Shown here: positions 45,205-54,023 of the stretch, piece after piece | Layout of the letters: every line of letters begins with the position of its first letter | Position numbering within the stretch: position 1 is the stretch's first letter | Assembly (NCBI RefSeq): GCF_029428675.1 | Contig: NZ_JAJNEL010000001.1 | Span: 4,650,001-4,714,000, forward strand | Reading direction: 5' to 3' | DNA: 64,000 nucleotides | Origin: Streptomyces sp. JH14 | Lineage (GTDB): Bacteria; Actinomycetota; Actinomycetes; Streptomycetales; Streptomycetaceae | Program-made: the position numbers and the translations under genes | Notes under the pieces: generated by a model | What the model saw: the letters and a program-made list of their open reading frames with translations, nothing else | Told to the model about the DNA's origin: nothing | The model's database searches: none

Positions 45205-47328
45205 TCAGAAGCGGCCGCCGCCGCCCCGTCGGCCACGAGTGCCTCCGCCGCCGAAGCTGCCGGGGCCGCCGCCTCCGCCCCCGCCGAACCCGCCGCCGAA
45301 ACCTCCCCCATACCCCCCGCCCCTGCCTCCGCCCAGGAGTCCGCCGAGGATGATTCCGCCGAGGACGGCGCCGCCGACCCCGCCGCCCCCTCCTTGTACA
45401 CCGCCCGGACCGTTCCGGTTCCCGTATGCCTGCACATCCTGTTCGGCCAGGCTCTGCGCCTGCCCGGCCAGCGAGTCGGCCTGATGGACCTCCGCCAGCG
45501 CACCCTGCGGATCGTCCGCACCGGCCAGCTGCCCGGCCCGCTCCAGCCGCCGCTGGGCCTCCGCGAGCCGGGTCCGGGCCTGACTGCCCACCGCCCCCCG
45601 GTTCGTCGAGATGTAATCGGCGGCGGCTGCGATCGCCGAGCGTGTGGTGAGCACCGCCTGGTCGAGCAGGGACCGGGCCCGTCGATCGCCCTGCTCCCGC
45701 TCACGGGCCCCGGCCAACGCCTCGTCCAGCGCCGCATCGGCCTCCTGCACCCTGCGCAGCGCATCGATCGGGTCGTAGGGGCCGGCCTGCTGCTCCCTCT
45801 TCACCTCGCCCAGCACCGACCGGGCGCGGGCGATCCGGCCCCGAAGATCCGCGGTGGACACTCCCTCGGCGGTGCCTTCGAGCAGCCCGTCCGCATCGGC
45901 CAGATCGGTTTCCGTCTCGGTGAGTGCGGCCGGCAGTTCGGCCGCTGCCCGGGCGAGTTCGTGGGCACGCCGGTCCACGGCGTCGACGAGGGTGGTCGCC
46001 TGGTCGACCGCGCCCTCCGCGGCCCGTACGTACACCGCGGCCGACGCGTTGTTGCCCCCGTCCACGGCCTGCCGCGCCTGGTTGAGGCTGGACGTCGCGA
46101 AGACGAGACGGTCCTTCGCCTGCTCGATGTCGCCGGCGACGGAGGAGGAGGCCGATTCCGCGTAGCGGCTGCGCAGGGAGGCCAGGGACGTCTCGGCAGC
46201 CGACACCCGGCCGGCGAGCGCACGGAAAGCGGCCTCGGCCGTGGCGAGGGCCTGGGGAGCGTTGCGTTCCAGGGCGCGCAGCCGGTCGAAGTCCTCGGAG
46301 ACGGCGTCGAGGCGGGCGTTGGCCTCCGTGCAGCGGGCGATGATCTCGTCCAGCATCCGACGACGTGTCGCATCGTTCTCGGGGAAGGCGTCGTCCAGCT
46401 GCTGACGCAACCGGAATGCGGCCATCAATTCGCCTTTCGCGAAGGTGACGGCCTCGGTGAACGGGGCGGCGGCCTCTTCCCCGAACTGCGCAGTGGCAAA
46501 ACCGAGTTCTTCCTCGCTGGTGCGGACCGCGTCGTCGGTGCCCACCAGCGTCTGCTTGGCCCGGGCATCGAGCTCGGGCAGCGGAGTCGCCGGCTGGGGC
46601 GGCCCGCCAGACGGCGCGGCGCCCTGCCCCCAACCCGTCGCCCCGGGAGTGGTGCGGGTCGTGGCGCGCCTCTTCCGGCGGGCGTACGCATAGGCGGCTA
46701 CGGCCCCCGCTCCGCCGACGAGGACCACGGGGAGCAGCAGGTCCCCGGTGCTCGTCCCACCGGAACCGCCTGTTCCGGGATCGGCCACGCCGGGAGTGAC
46801 AGCGGGAGTCGGTACGGGCTTTCCGGCCACCACGGCGGCGTAGCCGTCGGCCGCGCCGATCGCGGCGCCCGCCCAGTCGTTCTGCCTGAGGGCGGGCTCG
46901 ATCGCCGTGGTCGCCACGTCCTGCAGCTGGGCGTCGGTGAGACGGGAGCCCGGGTCGACGGTGTACGCGTACTGCCGGTCATGGGTGGCGACGGCGAGCA
47001 GCACGTCGTCGAGGCCGAGACCGTTCTTGTCGGCAGTGTCGTCGGCCCAGCTCTGTGCCGAACGGCCGGAGAAGTCATGTACATAGACGACGAAGAGCTG
47101 GATGCGCCGGTCGGTGTAGAGACGGTCGAGCGCGGCGGCCACCTGGCCCCGGCGGTCGCCGAGCGCCCCCACCTTGTCGGTGATCTGCCCGTCCCGGGAC
47201 AGCGTGACGGGGTCGTCGGCGTGGGCGATCACCGCAGCGGGAAGGGCCAGCCAGCACACTGCCATCAGGACGGCGACGAGGGCGCGGCCCGGTATGGGAA
47301 TCCGGGTACGGCTCACGAGCTGCATCAC
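45205..47328 (-). CDS. TPM-domain protein with long coiled coil and glycine-rich tail
   Basis: A 707-residue membrane protein. It has a signal peptide at about 8-33 (ALVAVLMAVCWLALPAAVIA), an extracytoplasmic TPM (Psb32/YgcG) domain at about 40-160 (RIQLFVVYVHDFSGRSAQSW, DDVLLAVATHDRQYAYTV), a transmembrane helix near 195-215 (LLLPVVLVGGAGAVAAYAYA) and then about 370 residues of helical, Ala/Arg/Glu-rich coiled coil in the cytoplasm. The last 60 residues are nearly all glycine with Tyr/Phe/Arg. The start is GTG 47328 (TAGCGT 7 nt upstream) or ATG 47325. Partner of PspA by context. Confidence 0.88.
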   Translation of the reverse strand: MMQLVSRTRIPIPGRALVAVLMAVCWLALPAAVIAHADDPVTLSRDGQITDKVGALGDRRGQVAAALDRLYTDRRIQLFVVYVHDFSGRSAQSWADDTADKNGLGLDDVLLAVATHDRQYAYTVDPGSRLTDAQLQDVATTAIEPALRQNDWAGAAIGAADGYAAVVAGKPVPTPAVTPGVADPGTGGSGGTSTGDLLLPVVLVGGAGAVAAYAYARRKRRATTRTTPGATGWGQGAAPSGGPPQPATPLPELDARAKQTLVGTDDAVRTSEEELGFATAQFGEEAAAPFTEAVTFAKGELMAAFRLRQQLDDAFPENDATRRRMLDEIIARCTEANARLDAVSEDFDRLRALERNAPQALATAEAAFRALAGRVSAAETSLASLRSRYAESASSSVAGDIEQAKDRLVFATSSLNQARQAVDGGNNASAAVYVRAAEGAVDQATTLVDAVDRRAHELARAAAELPAALTETETDLADADGLLEGTAEGVSTADLRGRIARARSVLGEVKREQQAGPYDPIDALRRVQEADAALDEALAGAREREQGDRRARSLLDQAVLTTRSAIAAAADYISTNRGAVGSQARTRLAEAQRRLERAGQLAGADDPQGALAEVHQADSLAGQAQSLAEQDVQAYGNRNGPGGVQGGGGGVGGAVLGGIILGGLLGGGRGGGYGGGFGGGFGGGGGGGPGSFGGGGTRGRRGGGGRF

Positions 47329-47341
47329 ATGTGTGACGCTA
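47326..47341 (-). promoter_or_regulatory. Leaderless promoter of TPM-domain gene
   Basis: TAGCGT at 47341-47336, 7 nt, then GTG at 47328 followed by ATG at 47325. Confidence 0.4.
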
Positions 47342-47354
47342 TGTGCACCCTCAG

Positions 47355-47885
47355 TCACCCGCGACCTGGCGATCCACCGGCGGAACTCCCTGGGTTCACG
47401 CGCTGCCGCCGGCGCCGCCGCGGCGGATCGACAACCCCGTCGTACAGGCGCATCCGCCACGACGCCTCCCGCCGCCACGGACAGCCGGGCGCGCGCGGAT
47501 CGGGCAGGGTCCGGCGCAGCAGCTCCGCGTCGATCCGGGCGATCAGGCGCCCCGGCTCGGTCTGCAGCCGTGGCGGCAGTGCGGCCAGGATGTCGGCCGG
47601 CACGTCCCGGGCATGGGTCACGTCGTCGAGCGAGCAGCCGCGGCAGGGGCGGTCGGCGAGGCCGGGATACAGGGTGCGGCCGGGAAGCCGGAAGAAGGAG
47701 CGGCAGCGGCCCAGGGCCACGGCGGTGACCCCCGGGAAGATCTCGTACAGACCGCTCTCATGCTCCACGTGACGGATCGCTGCACTGGTGGAGGGGGAGA
47801 GCCGACGGATTCTGCCCGGCTCGCGCAGCCATCCGGGCGTTCTCTGCTGAGCGGCGCGCAGCGCGCCGGGCCGGTTACGCGGCAT
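47355..47885 (-). CDS. Conserved hypothetical protein
   Basis: A 176-residue basic protein with no recognised domain. Visible features: an Arg-rich start (PRNRPGALRAAQQRTPGWLR), a middle with GLYEIFPGVTAVALGRCRSF and a CxxC pair (RPCRGCSLDD), then PPRLQTEPGRLIARIDAELL, and a disordered Arg/Gly tail. No signal peptide or membrane segment is visible. A -10-like TATGAC lies about 35 nt upstream of the ATG with GAAAGG close to it. It lies 26 bp before the TPM-domain gene. Coding character is good; function unknown. Confidence 0.7.
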   Translation of the reverse strand: MPRNRPGALRAAQQRTPGWLREPGRIRRLSPSTSAAIRHVEHESGLYEIFPGVTAVALGRCRSFFRLPGRTLYPGLADRPCRGCSLDDVTHARDVPADILAALPPRLQTEPGRLIARIDAELLRRTLPDPRAPGCPWRREASWRMRLYDGVVDPPRRRRRQRVNPGSSAGGSPGRG

Positions 47886-47956
47886 CGGCCTTTCGGCAGG
47901 AGGTCGTCCTGCCGGTCATACTGCCACGGCACGCCGAATATCAGGGGGTAGCGGAA

Positions 47957-49027
47957 GTGCGTACGCGTATGGAGGGCATGACGAGGGCTGTGCGGAACGG
48001 GGCGGCCCGGTTCCGCAGGACCGGGATGGGGCGGACCTGGCCGCGGCGGGTCGCGCTGGGCGTCGTCCTGGTGATCGTGGTCCCGCTGCTCACGGCCGGT
48101 GCCACCCTGCGGCTCAACTACTCGGGTGATCCGGGCACCGGAACCCGTACCCGCGGCCGGGATGCCATCTGGCTCGGACACGCCTGGGTCGACGGGCGCA
48201 GAAGCGACAAGGCTCTCGCCGCGTTTACCGACCGGATCAGGGGGACAGGGATCAAGGACCTGTACGTCCACGCGGGACCCCTGGAACACGACGGCACACT
48301 GCCCGCGAGCCGCTACCCGAAGGTGCGGTGGCTGATCGATGCCGTGCACCGCACCCTGCCCGGCATCCGGGTGCAGGCCTGGCTCGGGGACGTACTCGCG
48401 ACCGAAGGGCCCGACGGGCTGCGCCTGGAGCGGGCCGCCACCCGCACCGAGGTGGTCGCCTCCGCGCGGCAGATCCTCGACGCCGGTTTCGACGGTGTCC
48501 ACTTCGACCTCGAGCCGCTGCACTCCGGCGACCGTCACTACCTCTCGCTCCTCGACGACCTGCACGCCCTCACGAAGGCCCGCAGGGCTCCGCTCTCCGT
48601 CGCCGCGCACCAGATCGACCCGCTGCCTGCGGCACACAGGGTCGTGGGCGCGCTCAGCGGCAGCCCCAAGTGGTGGTCGCAGAAGTTCTTCGGGCAGGTG
48701 GCACAGCGCGTCGACCAGATAGCGGTGATGTCGTACGACACCTGGATGCCGCTTGAGGGGATGTACGGCGGCTACGTCGCCGAACAGACCGCGCTCGCCC
48801 TGGAGGTGACGCCCCCGGAGACCGATCTGCTGATGGGGCTGCCGTTCTTCCACGAGGACGACCTCGGACACCACGAGTCCGCGGAAACGGTCGCGGCCGC
48901 GGTCCGCGGCACCAGACTGGGTCTGGGGCGCACGGACCGCGGCCGGGAGCGGTTCGGAGTCGCGCTCTATGTCGACTTCGCGGCGCGGGAAGGCGACTGG
49001 GCGGCATACCGCGCGGGCTGGAACTGA
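47957..49027 (+). CDS. Membrane-anchored GH18-like TIM-barrel protein
   Basis: A 356-residue protein with one N-terminal transmembrane helix at about 32-52 (VALGVVLVIVVPLLTAGATL) and a large outside domain. It reads as a TIM barrel: DLYVHAGPLEHDG, LPGIRVQAWLGDVLA, FDGVHFDLEPLHSGD, VAAHQIDP and QIAVMSYDTWMPLEGMY. FDGVHFDLE corresponds to the GH18 DGxxxDxE catalytic motif, and MSYDTW to its later substrate strand. The substrate is unknown. The GTG at 47957 was chosen; an ATG at 47969 is possible. It is divergent from the hypothetical gene (71 bp). Confidence 0.7.
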   Translation: MRTRMEGMTRAVRNGAARFRRTGMGRTWPRRVALGVVLVIVVPLLTAGATLRLNYSGDPGTGTRTRGRDAIWLGHAWVDGRRSDKALAAFTDRIRGTGIKDLYVHAGPLEHDGTLPASRYPKVRWLIDAVHRTLPGIRVQAWLGDVLATEGPDGLRLERAATRTEVVASARQILDAGFDGVHFDLEPLHSGDRHYLSLLDDLHALTKARRAPLSVAAHQIDPLPAAHRVVGALSGSPKWWSQKFFGQVAQRVDQIAVMSYDTWMPLEGMYGGYVAEQTALALEVTPPETDLLMGLPFFHEDDLGHHESAETVAAAVRGTRLGLGRTDRGRERFGVALYVDFAAREGDWAAYRAGWN

Positions 49028-49048
49028 CGCGGTGCGCGGCGCCCGGCG

Positions 49049-50575
49049 TCAGATGGAGAACTGCTCCTTGGCGAGCAGCGGACGCACCTTCGACCGGAAC
49101 CCGCCCGTCCGGAAAGGCTGCTGGAGCAGTCCGGGGCGGATCGCCTGGGCCAGCGCCGCGGCGATCATGCCCTGGTCGAGGGCGAGCAGGTAGTCGCTGA
49201 CCCGTCCGGTACGGACATTGACGGAATCCCGGAAGCCGTACCCGTCGTGGTAGGCGCCGAAGTCACGGTCGAGCGCACGCAGGTTGGCGATCGCCTCGAC
49301 CGGCGCGAACGGCAGGGCGAGGAAAGATGCGTGCGGGGTCACCACACCGTTGGTGAACGCGGACGCGGGCGGCAGGGGCGCGCCGTCCGTGGTGTACGTG
49401 CGGTCGGTGTTGGAGGCATAGCCGTCGACCTGCATGCCGATGGCGTCGACGCCGTACTCCTGGTACCCGCCCTCGGGAACGTTGGCGGGAGAGAAGCCCC
49501 AGTACCCGTACGCCGCTTCCTTCATGCCGTGTTCGATCTGGCTGCGGACGTAACGCTGATGGGTGAGGCCCCAGGACTGCGGCGACCACTCCGGCTCCGG
49601 CACGAACAGCGGCACCATCAGCGCCTCGAACATCGAACCGCCCCAGCTGGGTATGAGCCTGCGGCCGCGGTGCGTGTAGTGGCCCTGCCAGACGCGGATG
49701 CCGTCCATGACGACGTACGAGCCCTGCGGATGCTGTTCCTGCTCGTTCTCGGGAACCATCGTGCGCAGCAGGTGCCAGTAGTGGTCGGAGGGCAGTGAGC
49801 CGTCCGCGATGCCCAGATAACTGGCCATGCGGGGCTCGGTGTTGAGTGCGCCGTAGTGATGTCCGGTGGGCTCCTCGGTGTCGGGCCAGAAACCGCCCCG
49901 CAGCTGACCGGGGCCGGCGACCGGGTCGGACGGGTCGTACGGCGTGTAGTAGTACGACCAGTCGGCGGTCGCCAGGATGCGGGCGATGCGCGGCCGCAGC
50001 GCGGGCGAGGCGTCGGTGGCGATGCGCAGGCCGGTGATCAGCCAGGCGTTGTCGACGGAGGAGAGGAACGGCCGGACCGGGTCCCCGGTGCCGGGCCACT
50101 CGGTCAGTACCGAACCGTCGTGCGCGTCATACCAGTTGAGCCAGAAACCGTGGTGGCGCTCCAGCTTCTCCACAGTCCGGACGGTGCGCTCCAGCCTGCG
50201 GTGCATCGTGGCATCGCTGATCACTCCGAGCCCGGCGGCGGCGACGGTCGACCAGAGACCGCAGCCGATATTGGTGGGCGATGTCTGACGGGACTGGACC
50301 GGGCCACCGGAGCCGCTGACATCGATCTTGTCCGTGGCCAGACCGAGGTCGGTCGTCATTGCCTCGATCGAGTGATACGTATCGCGGAACCAGCGCAGCA
50401 GCAGCGGTGTATCAAGGGCATGAACAGATTGCGCGGTATGCGCGGATCGAACGGCACGAGCGGCCGGCGCGGATGGCGCGGACGGCACGGCGCTCGCGGA
50501 GGACGCGGACACGGCTCCCAGGGACAGGGCGGCAGCCCCGGTCCCGGCGGCGGTGACGAATGTGCGACGGTCCAT
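49049..50575 (-). CDS. Exported glycoamylase-like glycoside hydrolase (GH144-type fold)
   Basis: A 508-residue protein with a twin-arginine signal (MDRRTFVTAAGTGAAALSLG, processing near residue 29). The catalytic domain looks alpha/alpha-barrel: SPTNIGCGLWSTVAAAGLGV, FLSSVDNAWLITGLRIATDA, PSWGGSMFEALMVPLFVPEP, HASFLALPFAPVEAIANLRA, then YGFRDSVNV and YLLALDQGMI. The last blocks match the glycoamylase-like family that contains beta-1,2-glucanases (GH144). Specificity is inferred, not shown. The gene lies 249 bp after the GH1 beta-glucosidase, across two hairpins, on the same strand. Confidence 0.75.
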   Translation of the reverse strand: MDRRTFVTAAGTGAAALSLGAVSASSASAVPSAPSAPAARAVRSAHTAQSVHALDTPLLLRWFRDTYHSIEAMTTDLGLATDKIDVSGSGGPVQSRQTSPTNIGCGLWSTVAAAGLGVISDATMHRRLERTVRTVEKLERHHGFWLNWYDAHDGSVLTEWPGTGDPVRPFLSSVDNAWLITGLRIATDASPALRPRIARILATADWSYYYTPYDPSDPVAGPGQLRGGFWPDTEEPTGHHYGALNTEPRMASYLGIADGSLPSDHYWHLLRTMVPENEQEQHPQGSYVVMDGIRVWQGHYTHRGRRLIPSWGGSMFEALMVPLFVPEPEWSPQSWGLTHQRYVRSQIEHGMKEAAYGYWGFSPANVPEGGYQEYGVDAIGMQVDGYASNTDRTYTTDGAPLPPASAFTNGVVTPHASFLALPFAPVEAIANLRALDRDFGAYHDGYGFRDSVNVRTGRVSDYLLALDQGMIAAALAQAIRPGLLQQPFRTGGFRSKVRPLLAKEQFSI

Positions 50576-50698
50576 GAAGGTCCAGCTCCCGTTGGCAGAA
50601 GGGCGATGGGGGGATTTCGTGGCGTGCTCGATGCGGCGGCGGAGACGGGGCCGCGGGTATGGCTGCGCAGATGGCGCCGTTTTCGGGTATGGCCGTCG

Positions 50699-50730
50699 GC
50701 GCGGCCGAAGCCGTGGGGCTTCGGCCGCGC
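50699..50730 (-). terminator. Hairpin between GH1 and glycoamylase-like genes
   Basis: A 14-bp perfect stem (arms 50699-50712 and 50717-50730, loop GTGG). Confidence 0.7.
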
Positions 50731-50787
50731 TGAACGGAGCAGCACAGGGACCGGCGGATGTCAGGTTCCGTCGGCTCCCGTACCGAA

Positions 50788-50808
50788 GGGGGCCGTCAGG
50801 TGGCCCCC
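50788..50808 (-). terminator. Hairpin directly after the GH1 gene
   Basis: A 7-bp stem (GGGGGCC with GGCCCCC, loop of 7 nt), 17 nt past the stop codon. Confidence 0.55.
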
Positions 50809-50824
50809 GGTCTGTGAGTCGCCG

Positions 50825-52027
50825 TCAGCCGGCGATGCGCGGCAGGGTACGGGTGCGGCCCATCTCGCCCAGCCAGACGGCGGACGGCTTCGGCAGCCGC
50901 TCGAAGGTCTCCGGGTCCCAGCCGATCAGGCCGAAGGTGGGCTTGTAGGAGCCCCACTCGTAGTTGTCGAGGGCGCTCCAGGCCAGGTAGCCCTGGATGT
51001 TGAGGCCGTCCTGCAGCGCGGAGGCGACCTCGTTCAGGGCCCCGGTGTAGTAGTCGATACGACGGCTGTCGTCATCGGTCGCGATGCCGTTCTCGGTCAC
51101 GATCAGCGGTATGTCGCCGCCGACGACCTCGGCGGTGTGACGCAGCGCGTAGCCCACCGCGGAGGGGTAGTACTCCCACTGCGTGAGGGTGCGCTCGGCG
51201 CCCTCGGCCGTCGGGATCGGGCCGTCGGTGCCGATCCTGGTACGGGTGTAGGACTGGACGCCGATCCAGTCGTCTCCGCGGGCGGCCTCGATGAAGATGT
51301 CCTCGCGCGGGTGGCGGTACGCGGCCGTCACGTCCTCGGCGCCGGGGAGGGCCTGGTAGACCTGGTTGGCGATGGTCCAGCCGACCTGGATGTCGGCGTT
51401 GATCCCCTTGACCTCCTTGACGGCCGCGTGGTGGGCGGCGATGACGGCCTGGGTGGTCTCGTCGTCCGGGGTCGGCAGGCCCGCCGGCGGGAAGCTGTTG
51501 TCGCCACGCCTGGCCTGGCCGGCCATCACGGCGATCATGTTGGGCTCGTTGATGGTGCAGACATGGCTGACGTCCTGGCCGATCACCGGTGCACAGGCGG
51601 CGACGTAGCGGGCGAAGAGCTCGGTGGCGCCCTCGGCGGTCCAGCCGCCGCGCGCCTCGAACCACTGCGGCACGGTGAAGTGGTGCAGCGTGATCATCGG
51701 GCGCAGGCCGCGCGAGACGGCGCCTTCGACCATGCGGCGGTAGTGGGCGAGCTCGGCCCGGGAGAACTGGCCCTCGGCCGGCTCGATGCGTGCCCACTCG
51801 ATGGAGAACCGGTAGTCGGTGAAGCCCAGTCCGGCCAGCACGTCCATGTCCTCGTGCCAGCGGTGGTAGCTGTCGCAGGCATCCAGGCTGGGCTCCTGGA
51901 TGTGGGTGCCCGCGGCGTGTTCCTTGACCCACCAGTCGCTGTTGGTGTTGTTGCCCTCGATCTGGTGGGCGGCCGTGGAGGCACCCCACAGGAAGCCTTC
52001 GGGGAACGGAACCTGGGTGTGAGTCAT
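50825..52027 (-). CDS. Beta-glucosidase, glycoside hydrolase family 1
   Basis: A 400-residue cytoplasmic GH1 enzyme, slightly shorter than typical (about 450). The N-terminal signature is FPEGFLWGASTAAHQIEGNN; the acid/base is Glu161 in CTINEPN and the nucleophile is Glu312 in VTENGIA. WSALDNYEWGSYKPTFGLI completes the active site. It should cleave beta-linked disaccharides brought in by the adjacent ABC importer. It follows the permease gene by 81 bp on the same strand, so it is probably the last gene of the uptake operon. The layout resembles cebEFG-bglC of Streptomyces. Confidence 0.93.
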   Translation of the reverse strand: MTHTQVPFPEGFLWGASTAAHQIEGNNTNSDWWVKEHAAGTHIQEPSLDACDSYHRWHEDMDVLAGLGFTDYRFSIEWARIEPAEGQFSRAELAHYRRMVEGAVSRGLRPMITLHHFTVPQWFEARGGWTAEGATELFARYVAACAPVIGQDVSHVCTINEPNMIAVMAGQARRGDNSFPPAGLPTPDDETTQAVIAAHHAAVKEVKGINADIQVGWTIANQVYQALPGAEDVTAAYRHPREDIFIEAARGDDWIGVQSYTRTRIGTDGPIPTAEGAERTLTQWEYYPSAVGYALRHTAEVVGGDIPLIVTENGIATDDDSRRIDYYTGALNEVASALQDGLNIQGYLAWSALDNYEWGSYKPTFGLIGWDPETFERLPKPSAVWLGEMGRTRTLPRIAG

Positions 52028-52108
52028 CGCAAAATGTCTTTCTGGTGCGTGAAGGGGTGTGGCCGGCGGGAGTGTGGGGTGCGGCCTCGTGCGAGTCGGT
52101 GGGGCGGG

Positions 52109-53029
52109 CTACTTCATGCCCGCCGTGGCGATGCCCTGGGTGAAGTGGCGCTGCAGTGCGATGAACAGGATCAGCACGGGCAGCACGACGAGGAACGCGC
52201 CGGCCATCAGCATGCCGTTGGAGCCACCGGCCTTGTTGGGGTCCGTGGCGAACGTCGCGAGCGCGACCGGCAGGGTGTACTTGTCCGGGTCGTTGGTCGC
52301 GATCAGCGGCCAGACGAAGTTGTTCCAGGAGCCGAGGAAGGCGAAGATCGAGAGCGTTGCGAGGGCGGGCTTCACCAGTGGCATCACGATCCGCCAGAAG
52401 ATGTACCACTCGCCGGCGCCGTCCATCCGGGCCGCTTCCAGCAACTCGTCCGGGATCGACTGCATGAACTGCCGCATCAGGAAGACACCGAAGGCTCCCG
52501 CGGCGAAGGGCAGTACGAGGCCTGCGTAGCTGTCGATCAGCTGGAGCTTGCTCATCAGCACGAAGAGCGGCAGCAGCATCAGGTTGCCGGGAACCATCAG
52601 GGCACCGAGGACCAGCCCGAAGATCTTGTTGCGTCCGACGAAGTTCAGCTTGGCCAGGGCGTAGCCGAGCATCGAGCAGAACACCAGGTTCGAGACGGTG
52701 ACCAGCACCGCCACGATGACGGAGTTCATGAAGTACAGCGGCAGGTCGAGCTTGTCGAGCAGGTCCCGGAAGTTGTCCAGGGTCCACTCGGTGGGGATCC
52801 ATACGGGTGGGCTGGCCGACAGTTCGCTCGACGTCTTGAAGGCCGAGAGAGCCATCCAGAGGAACGGGGCGGCCATGATCAGCAGTCCGGCCGTGAGAAG
52901 GACGTAGGTCAGCAGCCGCTTGGGGTTCCGGGTCGTTGTCACGCCCGGGGTCCTCCTCACGCCCAGGGGACCGATCGGCTCCTTCGAGGGCGCCGTCGGG
53001 ACGGCGCCGGGTGCACGGGTGGCGCTCAT
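52109..53029 (-). CDS. Sugar ABC transporter permease (MalG/CebG type)
   Basis: A 306-residue permease with six transmembrane helices and the EAA loop (IPDELLEAARMDGAGEWYIF, then WRIVMPLVKPALATL) that contacts the ATPase. It belongs to the CUT1 family for oligosaccharides. No ATPase gene is in the operon; a shared MsiK-type ATPase encoded elsewhere is the usual solution in Streptomyces. Its ATG overlaps the stop of the upstream permease gene by 4 nt. Confidence 0.92.
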   Translation of the reverse strand: MSATRAPGAVPTAPSKEPIGPLGVRRTPGVTTTRNPKRLLTYVLLTAGLLIMAAPFLWMALSAFKTSSELSASPPVWIPTEWTLDNFRDLLDKLDLPLYFMNSVIVAVLVTVSNLVFCSMLGYALAKLNFVGRNKIFGLVLGALMVPGNLMLLPLFVLMSKLQLIDSYAGLVLPFAAGAFGVFLMRQFMQSIPDELLEAARMDGAGEWYIFWRIVMPLVKPALATLSIFAFLGSWNNFVWPLIATNDPDKYTLPVALATFATDPNKAGGSNGMLMAGAFLVVLPVLILFIALQRHFTQGIATAGMK

Positions 53030-54018
53030 TTCGTGTTGTCCTTCAGCAGTCGGAGCTGGAGCACAGTGATGCCCATGATCACTACGAAGAGGACATACGC
53101 CATGGCGCTCGCATAGCCCATGTGGAAGAAGTTGAAGCCCTCGCGGTACATGTTCAGCGAGACGGTGAGGGTGGAGTCCGAGGGCCCGCCCTGTGTCATC
53201 ACGAACGGTTCCTCGAAGACGTTGAGGTAGCCGATGGTGGTGATCACGGTGGCGTAGAGCAGCGTGGGCCGCAGCAGGGGCACGGTGATCCTGCGGAACT
53301 CGTGCCAGACACCGGCACCGTCGAGCTTCGCGGCTTCCCGTACCTCGGTGGGTATGGCCTGCAGACCCGCGATGAAGAGAACCATGACCGTGCCGAGGTT
53401 GCGCCAGACCGCCATGGCGATCATCGACGGCATGGCCAGAGTTTCGGAGCCGAGGAAGTCCGGCGGAGTGAGGCCCACTTCGGTGAAGAGCCCCGCGATC
53501 AGTCCGTCGCTCGGGTCCAGGACGAACCGCCAGACCACGGCAACTGCGACGATCGTGGTGACCACGGGGGCGTAGAAGCCGACCCGGAAGAAGGTCCGGG
53601 CCCGATCGATGCCGTTGTTCAGCAGTACCGCGACGACCAGTCCGAGGAAGATCGTCAGGGGGACGCCGATGACCACGAAATAGGCTGTGTTGAAGAGGGA
53701 CTTGAGGAACTTCTCGTCGCCGAACAGATCGACGTAGTTCTCGAAGCCGATGAAATTCGCGTCCAGCGGACGCGTGACATTGCGCAGTCCGAAGTCGGTG
53801 AAGCTCATCAGCAGGGTGGCAAGGATCGGGAACGCCATGAAGACGGTGAAGAGGACGAGGAAGGGGGTGGAGAACAGCCAGCCTGCTGTGTTCTGCACAC
53901 CCATCGAAGCCCTCTTGCGACCTGGGCGCCCCTGGGGCCCGGCGGCCGGGGACTGTGAGGTCCCCGACCCGGCCTGCACCGTGGCCGGCTGTGCGGCCTT
54001 TCCGGTCGTGGTGCTCAT
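53026..54018 (-). CDS. Sugar ABC transporter permease (MalF/CebF type)
   Basis: A 330-residue permease. A polar Ala/Gly/Thr-rich N-terminus (about 40 residues) precedes six helices, starting AGWLFSTPFLVLFTVFMAFP. The EAA loop is IPTEVREAAKLDGAGVWHEF then RRITVPLLRPTLL. CUT1 family, partner of the next gene in a heterodimeric channel. It starts 5 bp after the binding-protein stop codon and is translationally coupled to the downstream permease. Confidence 0.92.
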   Translation of the reverse strand: MSTTTGKAAQPATVQAGSGTSQSPAAGPQGRPGRKRASMGVQNTAGWLFSTPFLVLFTVFMAFPILATLLMSFTDFGLRNVTRPLDANFIGFENYVDLFGDEKFLKSLFNTAYFVVIGVPLTIFLGLVVAVLLNNGIDRARTFFRVGFYAPVVTTIVAVAVVWRFVLDPSDGLIAGLFTEVGLTPPDFLGSETLAMPSMIAMAVWRNLGTVMVLFIAGLQAIPTEVREAAKLDGAGVWHEFRRITVPLLRPTLLYATVITTIGYLNVFEEPFVMTQGGPSDSTLTVSLNMYREGFNFFHMGYASAMAYVLFVVIMGITVLQLRLLKDNTK

Positions 54019-54023
54019 GGCTC

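Noticed and set aside
45094..47772. An 892-codon plus-strand frame opposite pspA and the TPM-domain gene
   Set aside because: Antisense shadow of clearly coding genes; composition is low-complexity Arg/Gly/Val.
49856..53116. A 1086-codon plus-strand open frame opposite the GH1, permease and glycoamylase-like genes
   Set aside because: It is antisense to several well-supported genes, has no domain and reflects third-position GC bias.
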